A stretch of 50,043 nucleotides of DNA from JAVVEZ01 sp032250895 (GCA_032250895.1 JAVVEZ010000018.1:1-50043), one strand, 5' to 3'. Shown: positions 35,473-44,693, counted from the stretch's first letter. Made by a program: numbers and translations. The notes: generated from the letters alone by a model not told the origin.

Positions 35473-36117
35473 TCAGGGAGCAGGGCGACAGGAACTTTTC
35501 TGGATAGCGCGAAAGGTCAGGTTGATCCGCGGGAGCCGTAGCCCGGCTTGCTTGGGAATCTGGTGCAGCCAGTTTTCCTGTACCCCGGCCCCCATGACCA
35601 GGACCGAGCCATGCGCCAGATTGCAACAGACTTTGTTGGCAGCAGAGCCGCCAGACCGTGGTTTCAGCTCGAAACGCCGGGGGCAACCAAAACTTATCGA
35701 GGCAATCACCGGGGAATGGCCCAGCTCCTTTTCGTTATCACTGTGCCAGGCAACACTGTCATTGCCATCGCGGTAATAATTGATCAGGACCGAGTTGAAA
35801 TCTGTGCCTGCCAGCGCTTCCGCGTGAGCTTTCAGGCCTGACAGACGGCGGGTCCAGGGCAGGGGTGCAAGCGGCAATCCGGAGTAGCTGTAGTGGCTAT
35901 CATGATCGCCGTACCAGGCCTGCAATCGGGGAATGGCTATTCTTTTTCCGGCAAAACTCAAATATTCCTGCCGCCATGGCGTCTTACGCAGCAGGTATTC
36001 GAAATACCTGTCTGCATCGCCGGGGCTGAAAACGTCGTGATAGTAGCGAATCTCAGCACCGGCCATACTGATGATTTCCGGTACGGCTGCCTGGTTGAGG
36101 CTCAGAGAAAGCTGCAC
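35473..36117 (-). CDS. AlkB-family 2-oxoglutarate/Fe(II) dioxygenase
   Basis: 214 aa. Resembles the ALKBH2/3-like bacterial group: WRQEYLSFAGKRIAIPRLQAW, NSVLINYYRDGNDSVAWHSDNE with the HxD iron ligands, LAHGSVLVMG, the distal His in WLHQIPK and RLPRINLTFR for 2-oxoglutarate. It should repair alkylated bases such as 1-methyladenine and 3-methylcytosine. The start is GTG 36117 (MQLSL, as often in this group); ATG 36066 is less likely. It is downstream of the Arc-like gene and upstream of ggt, possibly one transcript. Confidence 0.88.
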   Translation of the reverse strand: MQLSLSLNQAAVPEIISMAGAEIRYYHDVFSPGDADRYFEYLLRKTPWRQEYLSFAGKRIAIPRLQAWYGDHDSHYSYSGLPLAPLPWTRRLSGLKAHAEALAGTDFNSVLINYYRDGNDSVAWHSDNEKELGHSPVIASISFGCPRRFELKPRSGGSAANKVCCNLAHGSVLVMGAGVQENWLHQIPKQAGLRLPRINLTFRAIQKSSCRPAP

Positions 36118-36168
36118 GCTGCCACCACTACTTCCGGAGAGAGCGAAACGAAAAAAAACGTGCTGAAA

Positions 36169-36507
36169 TCAGCCCAGCAATTCCAGCAGGGCTTCTTTTT
36201 TCCCGGGAGGAAGGGCTTCCAGCTTTTCACTCAGCTGCTTGTCGGTAAAACGGTATTGTTCCCCTTCGCCATCTTCTGATTCAGGCATGTCGTTCACATG
36301 CAACTGGTTCATCAGGCTTTGGTGAATATGTTTTTCCAGCACCAGAATGATTTCAGCATTCATGCTGCGTCGGTTCTGTTCCGACAGCAACTTCAGCTGT
36401 TCCCGTAAACCATTGGGCAGACGGATAACAAATTTTTCGACGATAGCAGGCAAGTCTTTTTCTTTCAATTCTTTATTTTCATTAGGAAATTCGCTAGCAG
36501 TCAGCAT
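36169..36507 (-). CDS. Arc-family ribbon-helix-helix DNA-binding protein
   Basis: 112 aa. Residues 20-62 form an Arc-type domain: EKFVIRLPNGLREQLKLLSE followed by NRRSMNAEIILVLEKHI, the last part being the classic RSMNxEI helix. A Glu/Leu-rich tail follows. Arc-like proteins bind operators as dimers of dimers; targets here are unknown, but the gene is divergent from gor with palindromes in the spacer. CTAGGAG precedes the ATG. Probably autoregulated, by inference. Confidence 0.82.
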   Translation of the reverse strand: MLTASEFPNENKELKEKDLPAIVEKFVIRLPNGLREQLKLLSEQNRRSMNAEIILVLEKHIHQSLMNQLHVNDMPESEDGEGEQYRFTDKQLSEKLEALPPGKKEALLELLG

Positions 36508-36680
36508 TGTCCACTCCTAGAAATCCAGTAAACCCGGAGGTGGGTTTGGTATAAAATGACATCACCGTGATATTAAACCAATTTTATCGGGGAAATTATA
36601 ATTTTTTTACATAAATCTGATTTTGAGCTTTTTGTGTTGTATGTTACTGCCTTTGTCGTTATTCAGGAATAAGTGTTGTT
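36508..36680. promoter_or_regulatory. Divergent arc-like / gor control region
   Basis: 173 bp, AT-rich. It holds the palindrome ATCACCGTGAT (36561-36571), an inverted repeat AAACCC / GGGTTT (36530-36547) near the arc-like ribosome binding site, and TATAAT (36597-36602) as a likely gor -10 with TTAAAC 17 bp upstream (36574-36579). The palindrome touches the gor -35 region, a usual place for an operator. Confidence 0.45.
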
Positions 36681-38036
36681 ATGTATGACTATGATCTGTT
36701 TGTAATTGGTGCAGGTTCCGGGGGGGTCCGGGCTGCGCGGATGGCTGCCGGCTTTGGTGCCAGGGTCGCCATTGCCGAAGACCGCTACATGGGAGGAACC
36801 TGCGTCAACGTTGGCTGTATCCCCAAGAAACTTTATTCCTATGCCGCCCATTATCACTATGACTTTGAAGACAGTCGGCGCTTTGGCTGGTCCGGACTCG
36901 AACCCGCTTTCAACTGGGCCACGCTCAGGGACAACAAAAAACAGGAAATCAGTCGGCTCAACGGTATCTATGACAAGATACTGGACAAGGCCGGTGTCCA
37001 GTTGATCAAGGGCAGGGCGGTCATCAGCGGCCCCCATGGCGTGGTCGTGGAGGGCAAATCCCATAGCGCCGCTCACATTCTGGTGGCTACCGGAGGCTGG
37101 CCTTTTGTCCCCGCCATCCGCGGTCACGAGTTGGCTGTCACCTCCAACGAAATCTTTGATCTGGCGTCGTTCCCGGAACGGATATTGATTGTGGGGGGTG
37201 GCTATATCGCCGTCGAATTTGCCGGTATTTTCGCGGGCCTCGGCAGTCATACGACCCTTTCCTATCGAGGCGATACTCCCCTCAAGGGCTTTGATGCGGA
37301 TATCCGCCAGGCCTTCTTCAGCGAAATGCAGAAACACGTCAAAACCCTGATGGCTACCAATATCGAAAGCATCACGAAAGGAGCGGATGGTAGCTTGCGG
37401 GTAGGCTTTGAGGAAGGGCATCAAGAGGTCTTCGACTGTGTGCTGTATGCCACTGGCAGGAAACCCAATACCGCAGGTTTGGGTTTGGAAAATACCAAGG
37501 TGAGCTTCAATGCCAATGGCAGTATCAAGGTGGGCGATGGCTTTCAGACAGCGGAACCCTCAATTTACGCGCTGGGCGATGTGATCGGCAGGGTCGCCCT
37601 GACGCCGGTGGCATTGGCAGAAGGCATGCTGCTGGCACGCCGGCTTTTCGCTGCGGGTGCTGGCACGATGAATTACGACAATATTCCCACAGCGGTATTC
37701 AGTCATCCCAATATCGGCACGGTTGGCCTCAGCGAAGAGCAGGCCCGGAGCCGTTTTCCCGATGGCATCCGCATTTTCAAAAGTGACTTTCGACATTTGC
37801 GTCATACTCTGAGCGGGCGCGACGAGAGAACCTTCATCAAGCTCATCGTCAACAAGAGCGATGACCGGGTGGTGGGCATCCATATGGTGGGCGCTGATGC
37901 CGGGGAGATCATTCAGGGCTTTGCGGTGGCGATGAACTGTGGTCTGACCAAGGCTCAGCTGGATACCACGATAGGCATCCATCCCACCGTGGCAGAAGAA
38001 CTGGTCACCCTGCGTGAAGAGTCTTCCCAAGGATAG
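36681..38036 (+). CDS. gor: Glutathione reductase
   Basis: 451 aa, the usual length. FAD-binding GAGSGGVRAARMA, the redox disulfide Cys41-Cys46 in GGTCVNVGCIPKKL, NADPH-binding ILIVGGGYIAVEFAGIF, FAD segment YALGDVIGRVALTPVA and the dimer-interface His434 in GIHPTVAEELVTL. It uses NADPH to keep glutathione reduced. The NADPH site SYRGD lacks the double arginine run seen in E. coli Gor, but an Arg follows in the right area. Neighbours include ggt and a TerC gene. Confidence 0.94.
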   Translation: MYDYDLFVIGAGSGGVRAARMAAGFGARVAIAEDRYMGGTCVNVGCIPKKLYSYAAHYHYDFEDSRRFGWSGLEPAFNWATLRDNKKQEISRLNGIYDKILDKAGVQLIKGRAVISGPHGVVVEGKSHSAAHILVATGGWPFVPAIRGHELAVTSNEIFDLASFPERILIVGGGYIAVEFAGIFAGLGSHTTLSYRGDTPLKGFDADIRQAFFSEMQKHVKTLMATNIESITKGADGSLRVGFEEGHQEVFDCVLYATGRKPNTAGLGLENTKVSFNANGSIKVGDGFQTAEPSIYALGDVIGRVALTPVALAEGMLLARRLFAAGAGTMNYDNIPTAVFSHPNIGTVGLSEEQARSRFPDGIRIFKSDFRHLRHTLSGRDERTFIKLIVNKSDDRVVGIHMVGADAGEIIQGFAVAMNCGLTKAQLDTTIGIHPTVAEELVTLREESSQG

Positions 38037-38048
38037 CCTGACAGCATT

Positions 38049-38082
38049 TTAATTGAAATATATGTTTATATATTTCAATTAA
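38049..38082. repeat. AT-rich perfect inverted repeat between gor and terC
   Basis: Arms TTAATTGAAATATA and TATATTTCAATTAA match over 14 bp around TGTTTA. Flanking DNA to 38112 is almost pure A/T, in contrast to the GC-richer surroundings. It could act as a bidirectional transcript end for gor or as an operator for the membrane-protein gene. Confidence 0.6.
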
Positions 38083-38124
38083 TTAAATATAAATCTTAAT
38101 ATTTTTTATAGAATTGGGGATCGT

Positions 38125-38880
38125 ATGTTTGAGTGGTTTGTCTCGCCGGAAGCCTGGGTGGCACTGGCAACCCTGGTTGCTCTGGAAATTGTGCTGGGAA
38201 TCGACAATATCATTTTCATCACCATTCTCGTGGGCCGCTTGCCAGCCGCCCAGCGGGACCGTGCCAGAAGGCTTGGTCTGGCGATGGCGATGATTTCCCG
38301 CTTGTTGCTGCTGCTCAGTATTGCCTGGGTGATTGGTCTCGTGGAACCCTGGTTTGTGGTCTTCGGGGTGGAAATATCGGGCCGGGACCTGGTCCTTCTG
38401 ATAGGTGGACTCTTTCTGCTGGCCAAGTCCACCCATGAAATCCACAACAGCCTCGAGATCGTCGAAGAAACGGCCCAAATGCCTCACGTGGGCAGCATGA
38501 TGGCCGGGTTTGGCGGCGTCATCCTCCAAATAACGATACTCGACATCGTCTTCTCGCTGGATTCGGTCATTACCGCCGTGGGTCTCGTGGAACATGTTTC
38601 CATCATGGTCATTGCCATTGTGCTGTCGGTGTTTGTGATGATGTTTGCCGCGAAGCCCATCGGGGATTATGTGGATAATCACCCAACGCTGAAAATGCTG
38701 GCACTGTCATTTCTGATGCTGATTGGATTTACCCTGATGGCCGAGGGTTTGGATATCCATGTCCCCAAGGGCTATATCTATTTCGCCATGGCATTTTCAA
38801 TGAGTGTGGAGTTCCTCAATATCCACGCGCGGAAACGCAAGGAAACCCGGGCCATCAAACTGAACAAGGCGATGGAATGA
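38125..38880 (+). CDS. TerC-family integral membrane protein
   Basis: 251 aa with about seven membrane helices. The paired TerC motifs are present: LVALEIVLGIDNIIFITI and ITILDIVFSLDSVITAVG, each putting acidic residues in the membrane, followed by a conserved DNHPTLKMLALSFLMLIG segment. Members of the YoaE/YkoY/Alx branch are implicated in metal (often manganese) export or handling. I looked for a manganese riboswitch upstream and saw none. Substrate unproven. Confidence 0.88.
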   Translation: MFEWFVSPEAWVALATLVALEIVLGIDNIIFITILVGRLPAAQRDRARRLGLAMAMISRLLLLLSIAWVIGLVEPWFVVFGVEISGRDLVLLIGGLFLLAKSTHEIHNSLEIVEETAQMPHVGSMMAGFGGVILQITILDIVFSLDSVITAVGLVEHVSIMVIAIVLSVFVMMFAAKPIGDYVDNHPTLKMLALSFLMLIGFTLMAEGLDIHVPKGYIYFAMAFSMSVEFLNIHARKRKETRAIKLNKAME

Positions 38881-38927
38881 GAGCAGCGTCAAGCGGTCAG
38901 CATTCCGGCAGGAAAGTCTGAAGCATT

Positions 38928-38965
38928 GCACTATTTCCGGTAATCTTTATTACCGGAAATAGTGC
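38928..38965. repeat. Perfect 17-bp-arm hairpin downstream of terC
   Basis: Arms GCACTATTTCCGGTAAT and ATTACCGGAAATAGTGC are exact reverse complements with loop CTTT. It sits between the convergent terC-like gene and the response regulator gene. No T-run follows on either strand, unusual for so strong a hairpin; it may stabilise both 3' ends or be a bidirectional stop. Confidence 0.7.
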
Positions 38966-38995
38966 GGGTTGCTGTTGGGGGGATGGGCCAGCATG

Positions 38996-41209
38996 TCAAA
39001 CATGCTGTTCCATTGAAATTTCTGTACCCGGGTACGTCACCTTGCTTTCGTGCAGACGACGCTCGGCTCGGGCCAGCAGAAAAGACAGATCCTCTTCCTG
39101 CTCCGGATCCGACTCGCTGATTCCCAGTCTGAACGCAATTCGCTCACCCCTGGCATTGGCCTGAGCATGGGCGGCAAGCCTTGCTGTCAATCTTTTCAGG
39201 GCAAGCTTGCCATGCTCTTCATTCGCGCCAATCAACAATGCAGCAAAGCGATCATCAGCCAAACGGGCAATGAAATCCGATCCTCGAAAGCTGTTCTGCA
39301 GCAAAGCGGCGAATTCCACTGCCTGTGTGTTCGGGGAAGCATTCTGGATGTCACTATCGTTTTCGTTGTCAGGGACGCTCTCCAGTTGAAAAAGCAGCAA
39401 GACGCAAACCAGTGGCCGGTGGCGGCACAAGGTCAGCACGATGGGAACCCTGATTTCGAAGCCTTGCTGGTTCAGCAGTTGGGTTTGTGGATCGTTGATA
39501 TCGACAGCCCTGGCAGCAAGCTCATATTCAACGAGGCGTGACAATTCGGACAGGATGCTGATATCGGCGGCAGAAAAGCTGCGCGCCACTCTGTCGATCA
39601 GACACAAGAGACCAATTCTGTTGCCGTCCATTGCCTGCAAGGGGCAGCCGGCATAGAAACGGATGTGAGGTTCCTTGGTGACCAGTGGATTCCGCGCAAA
39701 GCGCTGGTCGACGCTGGCATCCTCCACGATCAGTACCTCATCGCTGATGATCGCATGATTGCAAAATGTCATGTCATCGGGAAGCCCTTGCATATTGAAA
39801 CCACTGCCGGATTTGAACCACTGATGGTCTCTGTCGACAAGACTGATGACGGCGGCAGGGATATCAAACAAGCGCCTGGCCAGGCGCATCAGGCGCCTGA
39901 AACGTATTTCCCTGGAGATATCGAGGATCTGCACGTCATACAGGCCGGTTTGACGCTGTACTTCCTGGACCGGTTCCTGGTGCAACAGCCACGCATTGAC
40001 CTGTTCTGCCAACATGGGACGGGCAATAAAATAGCCCTGGGCCAGATCACAGCCTATCGTTTTGAGATAACTCAGACTTTCTTCCGTTTCTATGCCTTCT
40101 GCGATGGTCTGTAAACCCAGGCTGTGACTCAAATCGACAATCGATTTGATTACAGCCCGGGATTCTTCGGAGTCCCGGGCTGTAATCACGAAGGATTTGT
40201 CCACTTTGACTTCTGAAAAAGGCAGGCGCACCAATTGCAACATGGAAGAAAAGCCGGTCCCGAAGTCATCGATGGACAAGCGAAAGCCCTTCATGCGCAA
40301 ACGTGTCAGCAAATCCAGCGACAGGACGGGATCTTCCATGGCGCTGGTTTCGGTCAATTCAAAAATCAGACGCTGAGGCTCTATATTCTTGCTGCGGCAT
40401 AATTTGATAAGGCCTTCGAACAGCTCTTGATTGGTCAGGGAAAGCGCAGAGATATTGATGGATAGCGTCAGCCTGGAGAGATCCTGTCTGGAGTCATCAG
40501 GGCTGAGACCGGAACGGGTATCTGAACAGAATTCACTGAACCAATCCAGGGATTGCCGGAAAACCTCGTTGGTCAGTGCATCGATGAGTCCATTGTTTTC
40601 GGCCAGTGGGATAAACAAATCCGGAGCAAGCTCACCCAGCCGGGGATGATGCCAGCGCACCAATGCTTCAAATCCGGCAAGCATTCCGCTCTGGCAGACG
40701 ATCTTGGGCTGATACATCACAAAGAGTTCGTTCCTGAGCAGTGCCTGGTGCAATTCAGCGATGCCTATCTCGCTGCGGTCCGGCATCGGCTCCTGAGGCC
40801 CCGGAGTGGATTTGAGTTCGGGATCCTGTTTTTCCGGCAACTGATCGACAAGCAGGGCTCTCAGGCTGGCCGGTGTAAAGGGTTTCGGCAGGACTCCACC
40901 AATGTTCAGGCCGTGTTCCGATGCGGATCTGCCGGCGGCGTCCAGTACCCGGTTGCCTACCCCACTGGTAATGATGATTCGGCTGCGGCACTGACGCCGT
41001 GCCAGTTCGGCCATGACTTCCAGGCCATCCATGCCCGGCATGATCAGGTCAATAGCGACAAAATGGGGTTGCCAGTTTTCCAGAATCTGAAAAAACTCCT
41101 CCGGCGAGGTCGTCAGCTGTACGTCAAAACTGGCAAATTCAGCGATGCTTCTGATGGTTTGTGCCGTCAGCAATTCATCGTCCAGGATAAGCAGCCGTCG
41201 GTTGATCAC
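38996..41209 (-). CDS. Response regulator: REC-EAL-GAF-degenerate GGDEF
   Basis: 737 aa from GTG 41209 (GGAGGAGGG upstream). REC at about 1-125 (LLILDDELLT, phospho-acceptor in FVAIDLIMPGMDG, Lys in VLPKPFT). EAL at about 150-400 with EALVRW, LSINISALSL, FELTETSA, SIDDFGTGFSS, VKVDKSFV, TIAEGIETEESL and DLAQGYFIARP, so metal and catalytic residues look complete and c-di-GMP hydrolysis is expected. GAF at about 425-585 (AAVISLVDRDHQWFKS, FYAGCPLQA). The C-terminal diguanylate-cyclase-like domain reads RLADDRF where GGDEF should be, so it should not make c-di-GMP. GTGA overlap with the kinase gene suggests a cognate pair. Confidence 0.9.
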   Translation of the reverse strand: MINRRLLILDDELLTAQTIRSIAEFASFDVQLTTSPEEFFQILENWQPHFVAIDLIMPGMDGLEVMAELARRQCRSRIIITSGVGNRVLDAAGRSASEHGLNIGGVLPKPFTPASLRALLVDQLPEKQDPELKSTPGPQEPMPDRSEIGIAELHQALLRNELFVMYQPKIVCQSGMLAGFEALVRWHHPRLGELAPDLFIPLAENNGLIDALTNEVFRQSLDWFSEFCSDTRSGLSPDDSRQDLSRLTLSINISALSLTNQELFEGLIKLCRSKNIEPQRLIFELTETSAMEDPVLSLDLLTRLRMKGFRLSIDDFGTGFSSMLQLVRLPFSEVKVDKSFVITARDSEESRAVIKSIVDLSHSLGLQTIAEGIETEESLSYLKTIGCDLAQGYFIARPMLAEQVNAWLLHQEPVQEVQRQTGLYDVQILDISREIRFRRLMRLARRLFDIPAAVISLVDRDHQWFKSGSGFNMQGLPDDMTFCNHAIISDEVLIVEDASVDQRFARNPLVTKEPHIRFYAGCPLQAMDGNRIGLLCLIDRVARSFSAADISILSELSRLVEYELAARAVDINDPQTQLLNQQGFEIRVPIVLTLCRHRPLVCVLLLFQLESVPDNENDSDIQNASPNTQAVEFAALLQNSFRGSDFIARLADDRFAALLIGANEEHGKLALKRLTARLAAHAQANARGERIAFRLGISESDPEQEEDLSFLLARAERRLHESKVTYPGTEISMEQHV

Positions 41210-44200
41210 AGGCCCTCCTCCGTGTTGCCAGTATTGCCATCCAGTGTTTCCCGCACCTTGGCGGCCAGCGTTGTCCGCAGATACGGTTTGCCCAGCAGTT
41301 GTACACCACGGTCCAGGCGTCCGTTGTGCACGATCGAATTCTCCGTATAACCGGAGGTATAGAGAACCTTCAATCCGGGGCGCAGTTGGACGGCCTGTTC
41401 GGCCAGTTCCCGTCCACTCAAGCCCCCGGGCATCACAACATCGGTAAACAGCAGATCGATATCGTCTCGGGTCTGGATGATGGCCAGAGCGGCCCGGCCG
41501 TTTTCGGCCAGGATCACCCGATAACCGAGAGCCTGCAATTGTTCGCAGGCATATTGCCGCACCAAAGCGTCATCTTCCACCAGGAGTACGTTTTCATGGC
41601 CACCCTGGATCTCCGTGCTTACGGCTTCCACCTGATGCAGTTCCTCGCCCATATCAGCTACGCGGGGAAGATAGATGCGCACCGTGGTGCCCTGACCGGG
41701 TTCTGAATAAATATTCATGTGCCCACGGGACTGTTTGATGAAGCCAAATACTGTACTGAGACCGAGTCCGGTACCTTTTCCTTTTTCCTTGGTGGTAAAA
41801 AAGGGTTCGAAAACACGTCCCAGGTATTCTGATGGAATGCCAGAACCCGTATCGGACACAGCCAGTACCAGATAGGAACCGGAACTGATATCGGCATACT
41901 GGTCACTGTAATCCTCATCCAGCTCGAGGTTGAGCGTCTCGATGGTCAGCAGACCGCCTTCCGGCATCGCATCCCGGGCATTCAAACAAAGATTCAGCAG
42001 GGCTGATTCCAGTTGCGCGGGATCGATCAACACCGGCCAGGCGTCAGTCGCCAGGTGCAGTTTGATGTCAATATCTTCCCCCAGAGTGCGCAGAAACAGG
42101 CTATGCATGTCTTGCACCAGTTGCCGGATATCGACGATTTTCGGTTCCAGAGCCTGGCGTCTGGCAAAGGCAAGCAAGTGCTGGGTCAGGTCTGCGCCGC
42201 GCTGGGCAGCGACGCCTATCATTTTCGCCAGGGATTGCAAGTTGATCTTGTCTTCCAGTTGTTCATGCAGCAACTCGGCATTGCCCATGATGACCGTCAG
42301 CAGGTTGTTGAAGTCATGGGCCACCCCGCCGGTCAGCTGCCCCACGGCCTCCAGGCGCTGGGACTGTCGCAGCTGCCCTTCCAGCTCAAGTCTCTGCGTA
42401 ATGTCCTTCAAACCACCGACCATCCGGAGCGCCCTGCCCTCGGCGTCGCGAATGATGACACCCCTGTCCTCCACGGAGACATAGGTGCCATCAGTGCAGC
42501 GAAAGCGGTATTGTGCCCGCCACTGATTGTCGCCATTGCTGATTGCTCGCTGCAGGCTGATGGAGGCGGCTTCCCTGTCTTCCGGATGGATATTGTCGGT
42601 CCAGAAGTCGACGCGGGATTCATGACTCGCCTGGTCAAAGCCAAAAAGCCTGGCCATTCCGTCATTGCGCCAGATTGTGTCGTTGACCATATCCCAATCC
42701 CAGGCGACGTCAAGGGTGGCTTCGGCAATATAGCGCAGGCGCTTCTCTGATTCGGCAATTTCCGCCGCCAGCCTGCGTTGTTCGGTAACCGCCCGGAAAT
42801 ACACCGCCAGTCCACCCGGCGATGGGTAGGCGTGTACCTCAAACCAGTTGTCCAGAAAGGGAGAGAAAAAATCGGCGTGAAAGGGTTGCCTGTCCCGTAC
42901 TGCCCGGTGGTAACCTTCGTACAGCACCAGGTTTTTCATATGTGGAAAACGTTCCCAGATCACCTTTCCCAACAGTTCGCCCCGTTCTACGGCCATGCTG
43001 CGTTCGGCTTCCCTATTGACATAGACATAACGCCAGTGTTCATCCAGCAGGTAAAACGCATCGGTCATGCTTTCCAGGGTCTGGGTCAGACGGCTACCGA
43101 GGGCTTCCCGTTCCAGCTCTTCATTTTTCTGTTGGGTAATATCCTGGAAGGCCCCCAGGGTGCGAACGATCCTGCCGTCCTGATCATAGTCGGCTTCTGC
43201 CGCCAGCCTTGCCCAGATCGGTTTGCCCTTGAAGGTATTCATGGCGATTTCGACCACGAAGGCTTCGCCCCGCCGGGCACAGTTTTCCAGCTTCGCATTG
43301 AGGTCTTCAAGATAATCGGATTGGATCAGCCGACTGAGTTTGGACAGTGTCGGCGGCCTGTCCCCGGCATACTCGACGATCTTGAAAATCTCTGGCGACC
43401 AGTAGACATCATGCGTCTTGTCATGACTGACGGCCCAGCCCCCTACCCCGGCAATCTGACCGCCGATACGGCTCAAGGCTTCATTCTGCTGCAGGCTGAT
43501 TTCGGCCAGTTTCTGCGCGCTGATATCTTCCGCCACGCCGATAAGGCCAACGATTCCGCCTGTGTTGTCGCGCATTGCCGAACTCGTGATCCGGGTCCAG
43601 ATCAGCTCCCCGGACTTTTTCAGGTAGCGCTTTTCCAGACTGAAGCCCTTGATCAGGCCCTGTCTCAATTCCGCTACTTTCCGGGCACTGTCCTCCCTGT
43701 CTTCGGGATGGGTCAGTTCAATGAAGGCCATGGTCCGCAACTCTTCCAACTCATAGCCGAGCATGTTGCAGTAGGCGACATTGGCATCATCGATACGGCC
43801 ATCGGGCATGAGCAGGATAATACCCACCGAGGTATCACGGAACATCGCCTGCATGCGTTCCTGACTGTTCCGCAACTGCTCATTCAGCATCTGGAGTTTT
43901 CGGGTATGTCCAACCACCTCGTCTTCGAGTTGCCGAAGTCGTGACCTGTGCCGCCCGGCTATCTCCTTGTTCTGTGCCAACTCGCCCTGGGTCTGAATAT
44001 ACTCGGTGACATCCTCGGTACGGTGCAGGATATAAAGCAGCCTGCCATCGGCGTCAGAGATGGGGGAGTTGATCGTACTCCAGTAACGATCTTCCCGTTT
44101 TCCGGTAGCAGGGTTGATCAGGGGATGCAACTGGAAAGCCATCACGTCTTTGACACCGCGGGCTCTCACCCGCTGCAGCGAAGCCAGCAGATTGCGCGTG

Positions 44201-44523
44201 CCATCGGCTTCGGAATCGTCCGGATCATCCGGAAAAACCTCGAACATGGTCCGCCCCAAGAGCTGGTCCCGGGAGGACCGGGTTACCTCCAGATACGCGT
44301 CACTGACCGCCAGAATGGTGAATTGTTCCGGGTCCAGAGCCAGACAGAGTGCCGGCACGGATTCAAATAGAATCCGAAAGTCGATGGCTGGAATCTCTTG
44401 TTCCTTGGTCATGATGCTGGCCGCTTCGTTTCCCTCCCCGTCAGGGGGGACGACTCCTGGTATGATTTTGATTGCCTTCAGGTCTCGAGTCATGAAGGGT
44501 GGTGCTTTTCTGAAAGCGCACAT
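41206..44523 (-). CDS. Hybrid sensor histidine kinase with five PAS domains and C-terminal REC
   Basis: 1105 aa from the first ATG; ATG 44493 or ATG 44412 (MTKEQEIPAIDF, just before the first PAS) may be the true start. Five PAS-like units follow, with PAC-like ends DVTEYIQ, DISAQK, DITQQK, VTEQRR and DITQRL. No membrane helix is visible, so it is probably cytoplasmic. HisKA has the phospho-accepting His at about 735 (GGVAHDFNNLLTVIMGN), then N-box LNLCLNARDAMP, DTGSGIP and GLGLSTVFGFIKQS. The C-terminal REC has VLLVEDDALVR, FTDVVMPGGLSG and LLGKPY. The stop overlaps the REC-EAL gene. The signal is unknown; PAS could bind haem, flavin or small molecules. Confidence 0.9.
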   Translation of the reverse strand: MCAFRKAPPFMTRDLKAIKIIPGVVPPDGEGNEAASIMTKEQEIPAIDFRILFESVPALCLALDPEQFTILAVSDAYLEVTRSSRDQLLGRTMFEVFPDDPDDSEADGTRNLLASLQRVRARGVKDVMAFQLHPLINPATGKREDRYWSTINSPISDADGRLLYILHRTEDVTEYIQTQGELAQNKEIAGRHRSRLRQLEDEVVGHTRKLQMLNEQLRNSQERMQAMFRDTSVGIILLMPDGRIDDANVAYCNMLGYELEELRTMAFIELTHPEDREDSARKVAELRQGLIKGFSLEKRYLKKSGELIWTRITSSAMRDNTGGIVGLIGVAEDISAQKLAEISLQQNEALSRIGGQIAGVGGWAVSHDKTHDVYWSPEIFKIVEYAGDRPPTLSKLSRLIQSDYLEDLNAKLENCARRGEAFVVEIAMNTFKGKPIWARLAAEADYDQDGRIVRTLGAFQDITQQKNEELEREALGSRLTQTLESMTDAFYLLDEHWRYVYVNREAERSMAVERGELLGKVIWERFPHMKNLVLYEGYHRAVRDRQPFHADFFSPFLDNWFEVHAYPSPGGLAVYFRAVTEQRRLAAEIAESEKRLRYIAEATLDVAWDWDMVNDTIWRNDGMARLFGFDQASHESRVDFWTDNIHPEDREAASISLQRAISNGDNQWRAQYRFRCTDGTYVSVEDRGVIIRDAEGRALRMVGGLKDITQRLELEGQLRQSQRLEAVGQLTGGVAHDFNNLLTVIMGNAELLHEQLEDKINLQSLAKMIGVAAQRGADLTQHLLAFARRQALEPKIVDIRQLVQDMHSLFLRTLGEDIDIKLHLATDAWPVLIDPAQLESALLNLCLNARDAMPEGGLLTIETLNLELDEDYSDQYADISSGSYLVLAVSDTGSGIPSEYLGRVFEPFFTTKEKGKGTGLGLSTVFGFIKQSRGHMNIYSEPGQGTTVRIYLPRVADMGEELHQVEAVSTEIQGGHENVLLVEDDALVRQYACEQLQALGYRVILAENGRAALAIIQTRDDIDLLFTDVVMPGGLSGRELAEQAVQLRPGLKVLYTSGYTENSIVHNGRLDRGVQLLGKPYLRTTLAAKVRETLDGNTGNTEEGL

Positions 44524-44590
44524 ATCTTACGCTTTTATTGGGCTCTATAATGCCTTGTTGTTCTCATTAAAGACCTAAGGCCGACCATTG

Positions 44591-44606
44591 CCCGGCGAAA
44601 GCCGGG
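44591..44606. repeat. REP/dRS3-like palindrome
   Basis: CCCGGC GAAA GCCGGG followed by ATGACA. This stem and GAAA loop, with the adjoining ATGAC, are typical of short dispersed extragenic palindromes. Only one copy is in the window. Confidence 0.55.
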
Positions 44607-44693
44607 ATGACAAGTCATTCGGAGTTCCCATAACGAATTGTCGGCTTGCGTTTGAGATACTTGAGCCCGGGCTGTCAGATTCGCTCTGACAGT

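Noticed and set aside
38037..38124. yybP-ykoY manganese riboswitch upstream of the TerC gene
   Set aside because: The 88-bp spacer is AT-rich with one long inverted repeat and has none of the conserved GC-rich riboswitch core.
42778..43944. 388-codon plus-strand frame in the histidine kinase gene
   Set aside because: Antisense to well-defined PAS domains and without similarity to anything I know.
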